From: Natronomonas moolapensis 8.8.11
GTDB taxonomy: Archaea > Halobacteriota > Halobacteria > Halobacteriales > Haloarculaceae
Reading direction: 5' to 3'
DNA length: 64,000 nt
Assembly (NCBI RefSeq): GCF_000591055.1
Contig: NC_020388.1
Coordinates: 2,604,001 to 2,668,000 of the forward strand
Both the position numbers and the translations under genes were made by a program. This document shows, piece by piece, positions 49,201 through 57,936 of this stretch (positions are counted from its first letter, which is position 1; each line of letters begins with the position of its first letter). The notes under the pieces are model-generated. The model saw nothing but the letters and a program-made list of their open reading frames with translations. It was not told the origin of the DNA and made no database searches.

Positions 49201-51714
49201 CTACACCGACGGCTCCGGAACGCCGCCGCCGATGTGCTCTCGGGTGTGGTCGAAAAACGACGAGAGAAGCTTTCGTTCGGCCTTTCGGAGGTGGTTGTGC
49301 AACGTTGGCGAGGAGACGCCCATCGACTCGGCGACCTCCTCGGCGGTCGACCCGCGGGGCCAATCGAAGTAGCCCGAAAAGTACGCCGCCCGGAGCGCGG
49401 AGCGCTGTTTGTCCGTCAGCGACTCCGAAAGGGAGTTCCGGAACTCAGCGATCGTCTCGACGGGGCGGTCAGCGGCGTGTTTCGCCCGGAGGGTCGTCTC
49501 CGGAAACGACGCCTGTAGCCCTTTGACGACGGATCGAACGCCGGTCTCCTGTGCGATCTCGGCGCGGATCGTCTGCTCGCCGGAGTCGGCGACCCCCTCG
49601 CGGATCGTCGCGCCGATTTCGGTCAGCGTGAGGGCAGGCGAACTCCCCTCCACGGTGAGCTCGAGCAGCGAGCTGTCGTCGTACTCGCGGATATAACGGC
49701 CGTCGGTCACGCCGGACGCGGCCGTTGCGGTGTCGAGAAACGCGTCCGGTTGGGCGTCCGAGAGGGCCGCATAGAACAACAGCGATCCTTCGGCGACGGG
49801 GACGACCGCCTGGATCGAACAGACGCAGTCGTGTTCGGCCGTCGCGGCAACGAGAAACGCCCCCGGATCCGTGCAGCCGAACTCCAGCTCGACGACCGTG
49901 TCGGCCAACAGCAGGTTCCGGCGTTCGATGGCGGTGATCGCGTGGCCGACGTGGGCACCGAGATCCGAAAGCAGCGTCCGCTCGCGGTCGCCGAAGGCCG
50001 TTCCGCGGCCGGTGAAGACGGCCAACAGCCCGTACGTCGTTTCGCCGTACGCGAGCGGGATGATACCGACCGCGCGGGCTTCCGAGACGCCGTCGGCCCC
50101 GAAAGGACCGAGCGTGTCGGTCGGGAACTCGTTGCCGGCCACCCGTGGGCGGCCGGTTTCGAGCGCCGAGGACAACACCGAGGAGTCGATGTCGATCGCG
50201 GATTCGTCGGCTGCCGGCGCACCCGCCGCCGCTCGCGGTTGGAGCCGCGATCCACCGGGATCGGTGCCGCCGATCCAGGCGGCGAGGTAGGCGTCGCTGT
50301 CGGCCAGCGATTCGCAGACGGCGGCCTCGATCTCCGATCGGGTCGAGGCGTCGATCAGTTCCCGACCGGCGGCGTTGATGTCGGCGACCAGCCCCTCGAG
50401 TCCTTCGAGCGTCTCACAGCGCCGCACCAGCGACCGCTCGCGGCGGATCCGTTCGGTCACGTCCGTCGCGACGATTACCGCGAACTCCACCTCGTTGTCG
50501 CCGGCCGGGGCGACGTTCTGTCGGACGTGGACCCGCTCGCCGCTCTTGCGTCGCAGCGTCACTTGTCCGGTCCAAGGGTCACCGTCGAGGACTGTCTCGC
50601 GAAGCTCCTCGTAGTAGGCGTCGGTGTCCTCGCCGGAGCTGAGAATGTCGGCCGCGGGCCGGCCGACGACCTCGCTTTGGGTGTAGCCGATCAGCTCCTC
50701 GAAGGCGGCGTTGACGTACTCGATCTCACCCGTCGGGGAGACGAAGCAGATCGGCTGTCCGGCGGCCGAAACCGCCCGACGGAACGTACTCGCCGTGCGT
50801 CCGTCTTCGGTGTCGTCGTCGGCCCAGAGGACGGCGACGAACCCCGAGTGCTGGTCGGCTCCCCGGCGCGAGACTAACGCGACGATACGGACTCGATCGC
50901 CCTCGGCCGTCCGGAACCAACACGTCTCGACGGTGAAGTCCTCGCGGCCGGCCGAGGCGAGGACCTCCTTCGGCCGGGCCCGCTCGCGGGCGTCGTCGGT
51001 GAACAGCCGCCCGAACGGCGTCCCGACGACGGCGTTTCGGTCGTATCCGAGCAGTCCCTCGACGTCGCCGCCGCCGCCGACGATCCGGCCGTCGGCGTCC
51101 AGTTCGAGCCCGACCGTGCCCGCGGTCCCCTCGAACGGGAGTCCGCCGCCGGTCGTCGGCGCAGAATCCGAGAAGGCGGCGGCTATCTCCGCGTCGTCCG
51201 CCGGTTCGAGGTACCGATCGAGCGCCTCGAGTCGGTTCCACCCTCCGATGGTCCGGACGATCCGGGGATCGATGCCGTCCTCGACGAGCAGCCGCCTGGC
51301 GAAGTACCGCCGGAGCACGTCGCTCGAGACGTCCCCGAGGCGGCTCTGCCCGGTTATTTCGGCGGCACGGGAGGCGACCTCGGAGACGAGCATCTGGACC
51401 CGACGCGGCGTGACGTCGAGCAGCCGATTGTCGGGGGCGACACCGGCGGTCGCGGCGTATTCGTCCACGAGGCGGGCCAGCTCGGCCCGGAGATACGTCC
51501 GCCGGCAGGTGTTTCCGTCGCTGCCGCGGACGGACAGAAAGTGATGTACCACTCCCTCGAACCGGCGGCGGTCGACGTCGCCGGGGCGGATCCGGGTCTG
51601 TTCGGCGGGTCGAACGCCCGACTCCGCGAGAAGTCTGACGACGAGACGCCCGCGCGTGGTCGCCGCGGCCTCCCGAAGCTGCTCGTACTCCCGACGGCCG
51701 AGCGGATCGCTCAT
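49201..51714 (-). CDS. Bat-type (bacterio-opsin activator-like) multi-domain transcriptional regulator with tyrosine-recombinase-like N-terminus
   Basis: The 837-residue protein has, in order: a tyrosine-recombinase-like domain (about 1-175; ESGVRPAEQTRIRPGD, LRRYFARRLLVEDGID and GGWNRLEALDRYLEP), two PAS domains (about 195-310 and 315-430), a GAF domain (about 445-595), the Bat region, and a C-terminal HTH_10 motif (about 775-830; AEEVAESMGVSSPTLHNHLR). It probably senses light, oxygen or redox through PAS/GAF and regulates genes, as Bat does for bacterio-opsin in Halobacterium. In the recombinase-like part both Arg and the Tyr are kept, but the His of HxxR is replaced. It lies between the two acetyl-CoA synthetases, which may be its targets (inference). 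Confidence 0.87.
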   Translation of the reverse strand: MSDPLGRREYEQLREAAATTRGRLVVRLLAESGVRPAEQTRIRPGDVDRRRFEGVVHHFLSVRGSDGNTCRRTYLRAELARLVDEYAATAGVAPDNRLLDVTPRRVQMLVSEVASRAAEITGQSRLGDVSSDVLRRYFARRLLVEDGIDPRIVRTIGGWNRLEALDRYLEPADDAEIAAAFSDSAPTTGGGLPFEGTAGTVGLELDADGRIVGGGGDVEGLLGYDRNAVVGTPFGRLFTDDARERARPKEVLASAGREDFTVETCWFRTAEGDRVRIVALVSRRGADQHSGFVAVLWADDDTEDGRTASTFRRAVSAAGQPICFVSPTGEIEYVNAAFEELIGYTQSEVVGRPAADILSSGEDTDAYYEELRETVLDGDPWTGQVTLRRKSGERVHVRQNVAPAGDNEVEFAVIVATDVTERIRRERSLVRRCETLEGLEGLVADINAAGRELIDASTRSEIEAAVCESLADSDAYLAAWIGGTDPGGSRLQPRAAAGAPAADESAIDIDSSVLSSALETGRPRVAGNEFPTDTLGPFGADGVSEARAVGIIPLAYGETTYGLLAVFTGRGTAFGDRERTLLSDLGAHVGHAITAIERRNLLLADTVVELEFGCTDPGAFLVAATAEHDCVCSIQAVVPVAEGSLLFYAALSDAQPDAFLDTATAASGVTDGRYIREYDDSSLLELTVEGSSPALTLTEIGATIREGVADSGEQTIRAEIAQETGVRSVVKGLQASFPETTLRAKHAADRPVETIAEFRNSLSESLTDKQRSALRAAYFSGYFDWPRGSTAEEVAESMGVSSPTLHNHLRKAERKLLSSFFDHTREHIGGGVPEPSV

Positions 51715-51887
51715 TTCGTAATGGTCGAACCACCCGAAACATTAGTTCTTCGGATGCAATCGGCGGGCGAACGCCCGAAAACAACCCCGGACGGACGCTA
51801 TTTCGTCCCCGGATACGTCCACTCGGTTCGGTGACCGACGCGCCGGTGGATCGCGTCTGCGTTTCGTTTATCTGTCTAGACGCGAAG

Positions 51888-53879
51888 TCAGTGCTCCGAC
51901 TCGAGGTACGACTGGGAGTCCCCCGACAGCCGCGCCCGGAGTTCCCCGACGATCTCGGGGTTCCGGAGGGCGCTGATATCGCCGAGCTCCTCGCCGGTCG
52001 CGATATCCTCCAGCAGGCGTCGCATGATCTTCCCCGAGCGGGTCTTCGGGAGTTCGGGAGTGAACACGACGTGATCGGGAAGCGCTACGTCGCCGATCTC
52101 CCGCTCGATCGCCGCCACGACGGTGTTCCGGAGGGCTGCGTCGCCCGTGTGCCCCTGTTCGGTGCTGACGTAGACGATGAGGTCCCCGCCCGCGCTCGTG
52201 ACGGCCGCCTCGGCGACGCCCCCGACGCCGACGACCGCCGACTCGATCTCCATCGTCCCGATCGTGGCGTCGCCGATCGGAATCACGTCGTCGACGCGGC
52301 CGAGGATCGTGATGTACCCGTCCTCGTCGATCTTCGCGCCGTCGCCCGGCACGTAGGTCCACTCGTCCGAATCGGGGTCGGAGTACGCCTCCCAGTACTC
52401 CGAGACGAACCGCCCGTCCTCGTCGCCGGCGAGCCCGCGAAGCATGCCGGGCCAGGGCCTCTCGACGGTCAGAAAGCCGGCCTCGCCGGGGGCGACTTCC
52501 TCGCCCGCCTCGTCGACGACCTGGGCGTCGATCCCGGGCAGCGGCGGCCCGGCCGATCCGGGCTTCATCGTTCCGACACCGGGGAGGGTGGTGATCATCA
52601 TCCCGCCGGTCTCGGCCTGCCACCACGTATCGACGATCGGGCAGGACTCCCCGCCGACGTGTTTGTAGTACCACTTCCAGGCCTTCGGGTTGATCGCCTC
52701 GCCGACGGTCCCGAGTAACCGAAGCGACGAGAGGTCGTGTCGATCCGGGTAGTCCGAACCCCACTTCATGAACGCCCGGATCGCCGTCGGCGCCGTATAG
52801 AAGACGTTTACATCGTAGCGCTCGATGAGCTCCCAGATGCGGGTCTTCTCCGGGTAGTCGGGTGTTTCCTCATAGATCACCGTGGTCGTTCCGAGCGCCA
52901 GCGGCCCGTAAACGATGTAGGAATGCCCTGTGATCCACCCGATGTCGGCCGAACACCAGTAGGTGTCCTCCGGCTTGACGTCCAACACCGCATGGGAGGT
53001 CCAGGCGACGTGCGAGAGGTACCCACCGGTCGTGTGTCTGACCGCCTTCGGTTTCCCCGTCGTCCCCGAGGTGTACATCACGAAGAGGTCGTCTTCGGCG
53101 TCGCGGGCGACCGGATCGACGGTCCGTCCGCGGTTCCGGTCGACGATGTCGTCGTAGTCGTGTTGGGCCTCGCCCAGCGAGTGCGGTAGGCTGGCGCCGA
53201 GGCGGTCGACGACGACCGTCTCGACGTCCCGATCGATGCGTCTGACCGCCCGGTCGGCTTTCCCCTTGTGGTTGAGGGGATCGCCGCGGCGGTAGTAGCC
53301 GTCGCAGGTGACCAGATACTCCGAGTCGGCCGATTCCATCCGGGTCGCGAGCGCGTCGGCGGAGAAGCCGGCGAAGACCACGGAGTGGGGCGCGCCGATC
53401 CGGGCACACGCCAGCATCGCGATCGGCAACTCCGGGATCATCGGCAGATACAGCGTGACGATGTCGTCCTCCTCGACGCCGAGATCACGGAGCGCCGCCG
53501 CGAACGCCTCGGTCTCGCGTTTGACATCACCGTAAGTGTAGGTCTCCGTCTCGCCGCGCTTGCCGACCCACCGGAGCGCCGCGCGGTTCTTGCGGCCCGC
53601 CTCGACGTGCCTGTCGATGCAGTTGTACGCCGCGTTGAGCCGGCCGCCGGTGAACCACCGATACCGGGGCGCTGACGACGTGTCGAGGACGTCCTCCCAG
53701 GGCCGATCCCACTCGAGCAGGTCGGCGGCTCGCTCCCAGCAGTCCGGCCAGTTCTCCTCGAACGCCTCGTAGATCCCGGGGTCCGACACGTTCGCTTGCT
53801 CGACGAACGACGCGGGCGGCTCGAACGACTCTTGCTCTTCGAGCCACGCCTCGAGTTCGACCGATTCCCCGGGTTCCAT
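51888..53879 (-). CDS. Acetyl-CoA synthetase-like protein, copy 2, with altered hinge motif
   Basis: The 663-residue protein is very similar to the synthetase at 46985-48949: the P-loop YTSGTTGKPKAVRHTTGGYL, WWQAETGGMMITTLPG and TRSGKIMRRLLEDI are kept. However, the conserved NVSGHRLGTMEIES reads PIGDATIGTMEIES near residue 536, removing the Gly-His-Arg that contacts CoA in known Acs structures. The N-terminal 130 and C-terminal 100 residues are more divergent than the middle. It could have a changed acceptor, substrate or activity, or could be decaying. The ATG at 53879 precedes MEPGESVELEAWLEEQ; the gene is divergent from cobyric acid synthase. Confidence 0.87.
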   Translation of the reverse strand: MEPGESVELEAWLEEQESFEPPASFVEQANVSDPGIYEAFEENWPDCWERAADLLEWDRPWEDVLDTSSAPRYRWFTGGRLNAAYNCIDRHVEAGRKNRAALRWVGKRGETETYTYGDVKRETEAFAAALRDLGVEEDDIVTLYLPMIPELPIAMLACARIGAPHSVVFAGFSADALATRMESADSEYLVTCDGYYRRGDPLNHKGKADRAVRRIDRDVETVVVDRLGASLPHSLGEAQHDYDDIVDRNRGRTVDPVARDAEDDLFVMYTSGTTGKPKAVRHTTGGYLSHVAWTSHAVLDVKPEDTYWCSADIGWITGHSYIVYGPLALGTTTVIYEETPDYPEKTRIWELIERYDVNVFYTAPTAIRAFMKWGSDYPDRHDLSSLRLLGTVGEAINPKAWKWYYKHVGGESCPIVDTWWQAETGGMMITTLPGVGTMKPGSAGPPLPGIDAQVVDEAGEEVAPGEAGFLTVERPWPGMLRGLAGDEDGRFVSEYWEAYSDPDSDEWTYVPGDGAKIDEDGYITILGRVDDVIPIGDATIGTMEIESAVVGVGGVAEAAVTSAGGDLIVYVSTEQGHTGDAALRNTVVAAIEREIGDVALPDHVVFTPELPKTRSGKIMRRLLEDIATGEELGDISALRNPEIVGELRARLSGDSQSYLESEH

Positions 53880-54026
53880 CGAAGAACTGTTCGACCAGCG
53901 AGTGAATAAACGTTCCCCAGGCGGTGCGGACGGCGGGCACACTGGGTCGGTGTCGCCGCGGCCGGCCGTTCGGACCGCCCCGGAGCGCCGCAACTGGTAT
54001 ACTCGGCCGCTCCGGAGTGTGTCGTG

Positions 54027-55511
54027 ATGTCGGCCCGAACGATCCTCGTCGCCGGGACCGCGAGCCACGTCGGCAAGTCGACCGTCGCCGCCGGGCTCTG
54101 TCGATCCCTCGCCGACCGGGGCGTCTCCGTCGCGCCGTTCAAGGCACAGAACATGTCCAACAACGCCCGTGCGGTGGCGCGGGCGACCGGCGAAGGGTTC
54201 GGCGAAATCGGCGTCTCCCAGTACGTCCAGGCCAGCGCGGCCCGGATCCCGGCGACGACCGACCACAACCCGGTCCTCTTGAAGCCTCGCGGCGACGGCG
54301 AGTCCCAGCTCGTCCTCGACGGCGAGGCGATCGAGCACTTCGCCGCGGGGGCGTACTACGGGAAACACTGGGAGCGGGCAAGAGCGACCGCCGAGGCCGC
54401 CCACGAGCGGCTGGCGGCGACCCACGACGTCGTGATCGCGGAGGGGGCCGGGTCGATCGCCGAAATCAACCTCCACGAGCGCGACCTCGCGAACCTCGAA
54501 ACGGCGCGCTTTGCCGACGCCGACGTGTTGCTCGTCGCCGACATCGAGCGCGGCGGCGTCTTCGCGTCGATCCTCGGGACGCTCGAGTTGCTCCCCGACG
54601 ACGTCCGCGACCGGGTCGAAGGCGTCGTCGTCACGAAGTTCCGCGGGGACCGCTCGATCCTCGACCCCGGCATCGACCGCATCGAGGAGCTGACGGGCGT
54701 GGACGTGCTCGGCGTGCTCCCCTACGACGACCCGGGACTACCGGAGGAGGACAGCGTCTCCCTGCCAGCACCGGATTCTCCGGGGACGATCGGCGGCGAC
54801 GGCACCGGTCCCGACCAGTCCGTGACGGTCGCGGTCCCCCGGTTCCCGCGGGCGTCGAACGTCACCGACATCGAACCACTCGCGCGGGTACCCGGCGTCC
54901 GGGTCCGGTTCGTGCCGCTCGACTCGCCGCTCGACGCCGACGCGGTCGTCCTCACGGGGACGAAGAACACCGTCGACGATGCGATCGCCGCCGCCGAGGG
55001 CGGCCTTTATAAAGAGCTTCGGGCGTTCGAGGGGCCGATCGTCGGGCTCTGTGGCGGCTATCAGCTCCTCGGCGTGCGGCTCTCGAACGCCTCGATCGAG
55101 GGGACTGGCGACGCGGAGGCGGTCGCGGGCGCGGGGCTGCTCCCGGTGGAAACGCGGTTCAGCCGCGAGAAGACCGTCGAACCCGTCGAGCGACGGCTCC
55201 GGGGGTGTGGTCCTCTGGCCGACGCGTCGGGGACCGTCTCGGGCTACGAGATCCACATGGGCGACAGCGATCCCCTCCCGGACGCCGACGTCGAGCGACC
55301 GTTCGACGGCGGCGGCGCGGCCGACGGCGACGTCTTCGGTACCTACCTCCACGGCCTCTTCGAGAACCGCCTCGCCCGCGAGGCGTTCGTCGACCGCGTC
55401 TACGCGGCGGCGGGGCGCGACCGACCGGAAGCCGAGGGCGACCGGGAGTCGCCGTACGACCGCGCCGCCGGGCTGGTCGAGCGGATCGACCTCGATCCGT
55501 TCGAGCTGTAG
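54027..55511 (+). CDS. cobQ: Cobyric acid synthase
   Basis: The 494-residue enzyme amidates the corrin side chains b, d, e and g with glutamine and ATP in cobalamin synthesis. The N-terminal synthase part has the P-loop-like [25 protein letters not shown] and [13 protein letters not shown]; the C-terminal part is a class I glutamine amidotransferase domain with catalytic Cys in [11 protein letters not shown] (near residue 344) and His in [10 protein letters not shown] (near 448). The start is ATG at 54027; a GTG directly upstream at 54024 is less likely. Cobalamin adenosyltransferase at 32959 is another step of the pathway in this window. Confidence 0.95.
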   Translation: MSARTILVAGTASHVGKSTVAAGLCRSLADRGVSVAPFKAQNMSNNARAVARATGEGFGEIGVSQYVQASAARIPATTDHNPVLLKPRGDGESQLVLDGEAIEHFAAGAYYGKHWERARATAEAAHERLAATHDVVIAEGAGSIAEINLHERDLANLETARFADADVLLVADIERGGVFASILGTLELLPDDVRDRVEGVVVTKFRGDRSILDPGIDRIEELTGVDVLGVLPYDDPGLPEEDSVSLPAPDSPGTIGGDGTGPDQSVTVAVPRFPRASNVTDIEPLARVPGVRVRFVPLDSPLDADAVVLTGTKNTVDDAIAAAEGGLYKELRAFEGPIVGLCGGYQLLGVRLSNASIEGTGDAEAVAGAGLLPVETRFSREKTVEPVERRLRGCGPLADASGTVSGYEIHMGDSDPLPDADVERPFDGGGAADGDVFGTYLHGLFENRLAREAFVDRVYAAAGRDRPEAEGDRESPYDRAAGLVERIDLDPFEL

Positions 55512-55559
55512 AAGTATTTAAATGGTCCAGCACTGCCGTGGGACGATATATAAATGCTC

Positions 55560-56339
55560 TCACGACTCGCCGACGACGATATAAAAAGGGACGGTCTCCT
55601 CGCGGCGGTACGCGCCCCGGGCGAGTTGAGCGACCGCGGTTCGGCCCATCTCGCGCCACTCGGCGCGGAGCGAGTCGAGCGCTTCCTCGGTACCGGCCAT
55701 CGATCCCCGGCGCTCGCGCAGCCCCGCCCCGCTCGCCTTCCGGCCGATCGCCTCGACCTCCGAGTCGGTGTACGGCGGCTCGACGACGAGCGCCTGCTCG
55801 TAGCGCCGCGTCCGTACGTTTGAGAGACCGGCGGCCCGGAATACGTCGGCAGCGTCGGCCCCGAGCGCGACGTCTGTGTCGACGCCTTCGAGGTATCGCT
55901 CGCGCGCCCGTCGGGCGAGAGCCGGTTCGGCCTCGACGGTCGATTCGACGCCGACCGCCGCGTTGTCGGGTTCGATACAGGCGACGCGGTCGGCCGCCAC
56001 GCGGGCGAACTCCCGGACCGCCCGCCCCGGGTCGGGGAGGTTTATCAACAGGGCCTGACAGGCGACCAGGTCGACGCTCCCGTCGGCGAACGGGAGCCGG
56101 TAGGCGTCCCCCCGGACCGTCGGCCCCTCGAGTTCGGCCAGCAGCCGGGCGTCGCGGTCGCAGCCGACGACCTCGCCGGGGCACTCCTCGCGGAGCACCC
56201 GGGTCAGCGCCCCCTCCCCGCACCCGACGTCTACGACGCGCTCGCAGTCGTCGATAGAGAGGTCCGCGAGGGCCTCGCGGCTGTCGGCCCACATTCCGCG
56301 GCGCGTCTCCCGCAGGTATTCGGCATCGAATCGCCGCAT
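55560..56339 (-). CDS. Class I SAM-dependent methyltransferase
   Basis: The 259-residue protein shows the Rossmann-type methyltransferase core: motif I VVDVGCGEGALTRVL at residues 35-49, CDRDARLLAELE as the acidic loop, GDAYRLPFADGSVDLVACQ as motifs II/III and RVACIEPDN as a later strand. Substrate is unknown; UbiE/BioC-like proteins have the same plan. A minus-strand TTTATATATCC box (about 56357-56367) lies about 25 bases before the ATG at 56339. It is convergent with cobQ, across 48 bases with several TATA-like boxes. Confidence 0.88.
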   Translation of the reverse strand: MRRFDAEYLRETRRGMWADSREALADLSIDDCERVVDVGCGEGALTRVLREECPGEVVGCDRDARLLAELEGPTVRGDAYRLPFADGSVDLVACQALLINLPDPGRAVREFARVAADRVACIEPDNAAVGVESTVEAEPALARRARERYLEGVDTDVALGADAADVFRAAGLSNVRTRRYEQALVVEPPYTDSEVEAIGRKASGAGLRERRGSMAGTEEALDSLRAEWREMGRTAVAQLARGAYRREETVPFYIVVGES

Positions 56340-56466
56340 CGCCTCTCGTTGGGAACGGATATATAAAAGCCCCGCGGGGCGGAGCGGGGCGCGAGAAGCG
56401 CTCGGAACGGGCGTCTGCTTGTATACGCCGCCGGTCGGAGATTATAAATCCCGCGCCGGCGTTCAT

Positions 56467-56616
56467 TTATATATCCGGTCGACGGTCGGCGGCCGGCTGT
56501 GCGATCCGGGTGATCGTGACCGCGTAGACGATTCCGCAGTCCGGACAGGAGACATGACGGTCCGTTTCGGTGGCCTCGATCGACCGGCCGCACTCACAGG
56601 AGATCGTACAGTCCAT
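56467..56616 (-). CDS. Small zinc-ribbon protein (49 aa)
   Basis: This short gene encodes MDCTISCECGRSIEA, then HVSCPDCGIVYAV and a 15-residue tail. Cys7/Cys9 and Cys24/Cys27 can bind one zinc ion in a ribbon. The ATG at 56616 and the TAA at 56467-56469 frame exactly 49 codons. Small CPxCG-type zinc-finger proteins are frequent in haloarchaea and some affect growth or biofilm; none can be matched firmly here. It lies upstream of the methyltransferase gene on the same strand, 127 bases away. Confidence 0.7.
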   Translation of the reverse strand: MDCTISCECGRSIEATETDRHVSCPDCGIVYAVTITRIAQPAADRRPDI

Positions 56617-56666
56617 ACCGCCGCCTGGGACTGCTGGGGACGTAGTTATACGCCGGTTACTCGTCG

Positions 56667-56734
56667 GGTCGGCGATATAGGGCCGCCGTACCGTCCGTCA
56701 GGTCGGTGATATAGGGCCGCCGTACCGTCCGTCG
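56667..56734. repeat. Tandem 34-bp repeat, two copies
   Basis: A unit beginning GGTCGGCGATATAGGGCCGC and ending with CGTACCGTCCGTCA occurs at 56667-56700 and again at 56701-56734 with few differences. It lies just downstream of the endonuclease IV stop and upstream of the zinc-ribbon gene. Confidence 0.85.
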
Positions 56735-56751
56735 GCGCGGCCTCAGCCACG

Positions 56752-57585
56752 CTACGCGCCGCGGAGTTCCCGGACTCGCTCGACGTTCCAGGCGAAGGAC
56801 TTGCCGTCTTCGGTCGGCGTCTCCAGGACGAACGGGACGTCCGCGACGGCGTCGTGGTTCACGAATGCGGCCATCCCGGCCTCGCCGATCAGTCCCTCGC
56901 CGACGTGGGCGTGTTCGTCCTTGTTCGTCCCGCAGCCGTGTTTGGAGTCGTTGAGATGGACGCACTCGAGGTGGTCGAGGCCGACGGCGTCGTCGAACTC
57001 CGCGAACGTCTCCTCGACGCCCTCGGGCGTCGAGAGGTCGTAGCCCGCAGCGAAGAGGTGAGCGGTGTCGAGACAGACGTCGAGGCCCAGCCCGCAGCGA
57101 TCGAGCACGCCCGCGAGTTCCTCGAAGGTGCCCCCGAGTTTCGTCCCGCTGCCGGCGTCGGACTCGATGAGCACAGTCACGCCGTCGGGGACGTCGAGTT
57201 CCTCGAGCGCCGAGGCGGCGTTGTCGAGGCCGCCCTCGACGCCCGCGCCGGTGTGGGCGCCCAGATGGACGTTGACGTACGGGACGTCGAGCTTCGCGGC
57301 CGCGTCGACCTCCGCCTGCATCGAGGCGATGGACTTCTCCCGGAGGTCGGCCTTCGGCGTACAGAGGTTGACGAGATAGGAGCTGTGGATGACCCACGGG
57401 CCGATGCCGTGGTCGGCCGAGCGATCGCGGAACCGCTCGGCCTCCTCGTCGTCGATGTTCGGTTCGCGCCAGACCTGCGGCGAGTGGGTGAATATCTGCC
57501 CGCAGTTGCCGTCGTACTCGAGTTGTTCCTCGACCGCGTTGTGGACGCCCCCGGCGATGGAGGTGTGGGCACCGATCCGAAGCAT
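56752..57585 (-). CDS. nfo: Endonuclease IV (apurinic/apyrimidinic)
   Basis: The 277-residue enzyme incises DNA 5' of abasic sites in base-excision repair. The TIM-barrel zinc ligands are visible in order: His in [11 protein letters not shown], His in NVHLGAHTG, Glu in [15 protein letters not shown], Asp and His in [14 protein letters not shown], His in [12 protein letters not shown], Asp and His in [10 protein letters not shown] and Glu in VLETPTEDG. Length matches bacterial Nfo (about 280). The ATG at 57585 starts [13 protein letters not shown], the family N-terminus. Confidence 0.96.
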   Translation of the reverse strand: MLRIGAHTSIAGGVHNAVEEQLEYDGNCGQIFTHSPQVWREPNIDDEEAERFRDRSADHGIGPWVIHSSYLVNLCTPKADLREKSIASMQAEVDAAAKLDVPYVNVHLGAHTGAGVEGGLDNAASALEELDVPDGVTVLIESDAGSGTKLGGTFEELAGVLDRCGLGLDVCLDTAHLFAAGYDLSTPEGVEETFAEFDDAVGLDHLECVHLNDSKHGCGTNKDEHAHVGEGLIGEAGMAAFVNHDAVADVPFVLETPTEDGKSFAWNVERVRELRGA

Positions 57586-57936
57586 ACCGACAGTCCGGGC
57601 AGAGTACCAATAGAGGCTTCGAATCCGGGCTGACGGCGGCTGAGAACGGACGGCAGGGACATCGGAAGTTGGGGTGGGGATGCGTCGGTGGAACCCTACC
57701 GTCCGACTCTACCAACGGTATTGGCACACGTGGGTATTGACACGGTACCACACGTCTCGGAAAGTAATACCGTACTTCGCCACCGCGAACGGTCGTACCG
57801 CCCGATTTGACCCCACGTGACGACCGGTTCGATCCCAGCGCGACGGCCGGTTCGATCCCAGCGCGACGACCGGTTCGATCCCAGCGCGACGACCGGTTCG
57901 ACCCCGCGTCGACCCCGAATCGGCGTCGACTCGGCG
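57586..57936. other. Intergenic region with 23-bp tandem repeats
   Basis: This 351-base stretch between the ends/starts of lipoate ligase and nfo has no supported gene; the frames on both strands only spell the repeat. The nfo promoter should lie near 57600-57620 and shows no strong TATA box. Confidence 0.5.
57818..57909. repeat. Four tandem 23-bp repeats containing GGTTCGA
   Basis: Units of 23 bases at 57818, 57841, 57864 and 57887 follow the pattern CGACGACCGGTTCGATCCCA plus GCG, with one or two changes in each; the last is divergent at its end. The central GGTTCGA resembles a tRNA T-loop, but no tRNA fold surrounds it. Confidence 0.9.

Noticed and set aside
49140-49215. Minus-strand sequence resembling a tRNA (GTGTAGCGGCCGGGG then GTTCGACTCCC)
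   Set aside because: The T-stem does not pair, the interval is too short for D, anticodon and T arms, and it overlaps the end of the Bat-like coding sequence.
55512-55580. Several TATA-like boxes between cobQ and the methyltransferase gene as promoters of a hidden gene
   Set aside because: Both neighbours converge here and no start codon with an open frame follows; the AT-rich motifs may be part of transcription termination.
57818-57909. Tandem repeats as a possible CRISPR array or tRNA gene
   Set aside because: Units are directly adjacent without spacers, and no tRNA arms other than the GGTTCGA core can be formed.
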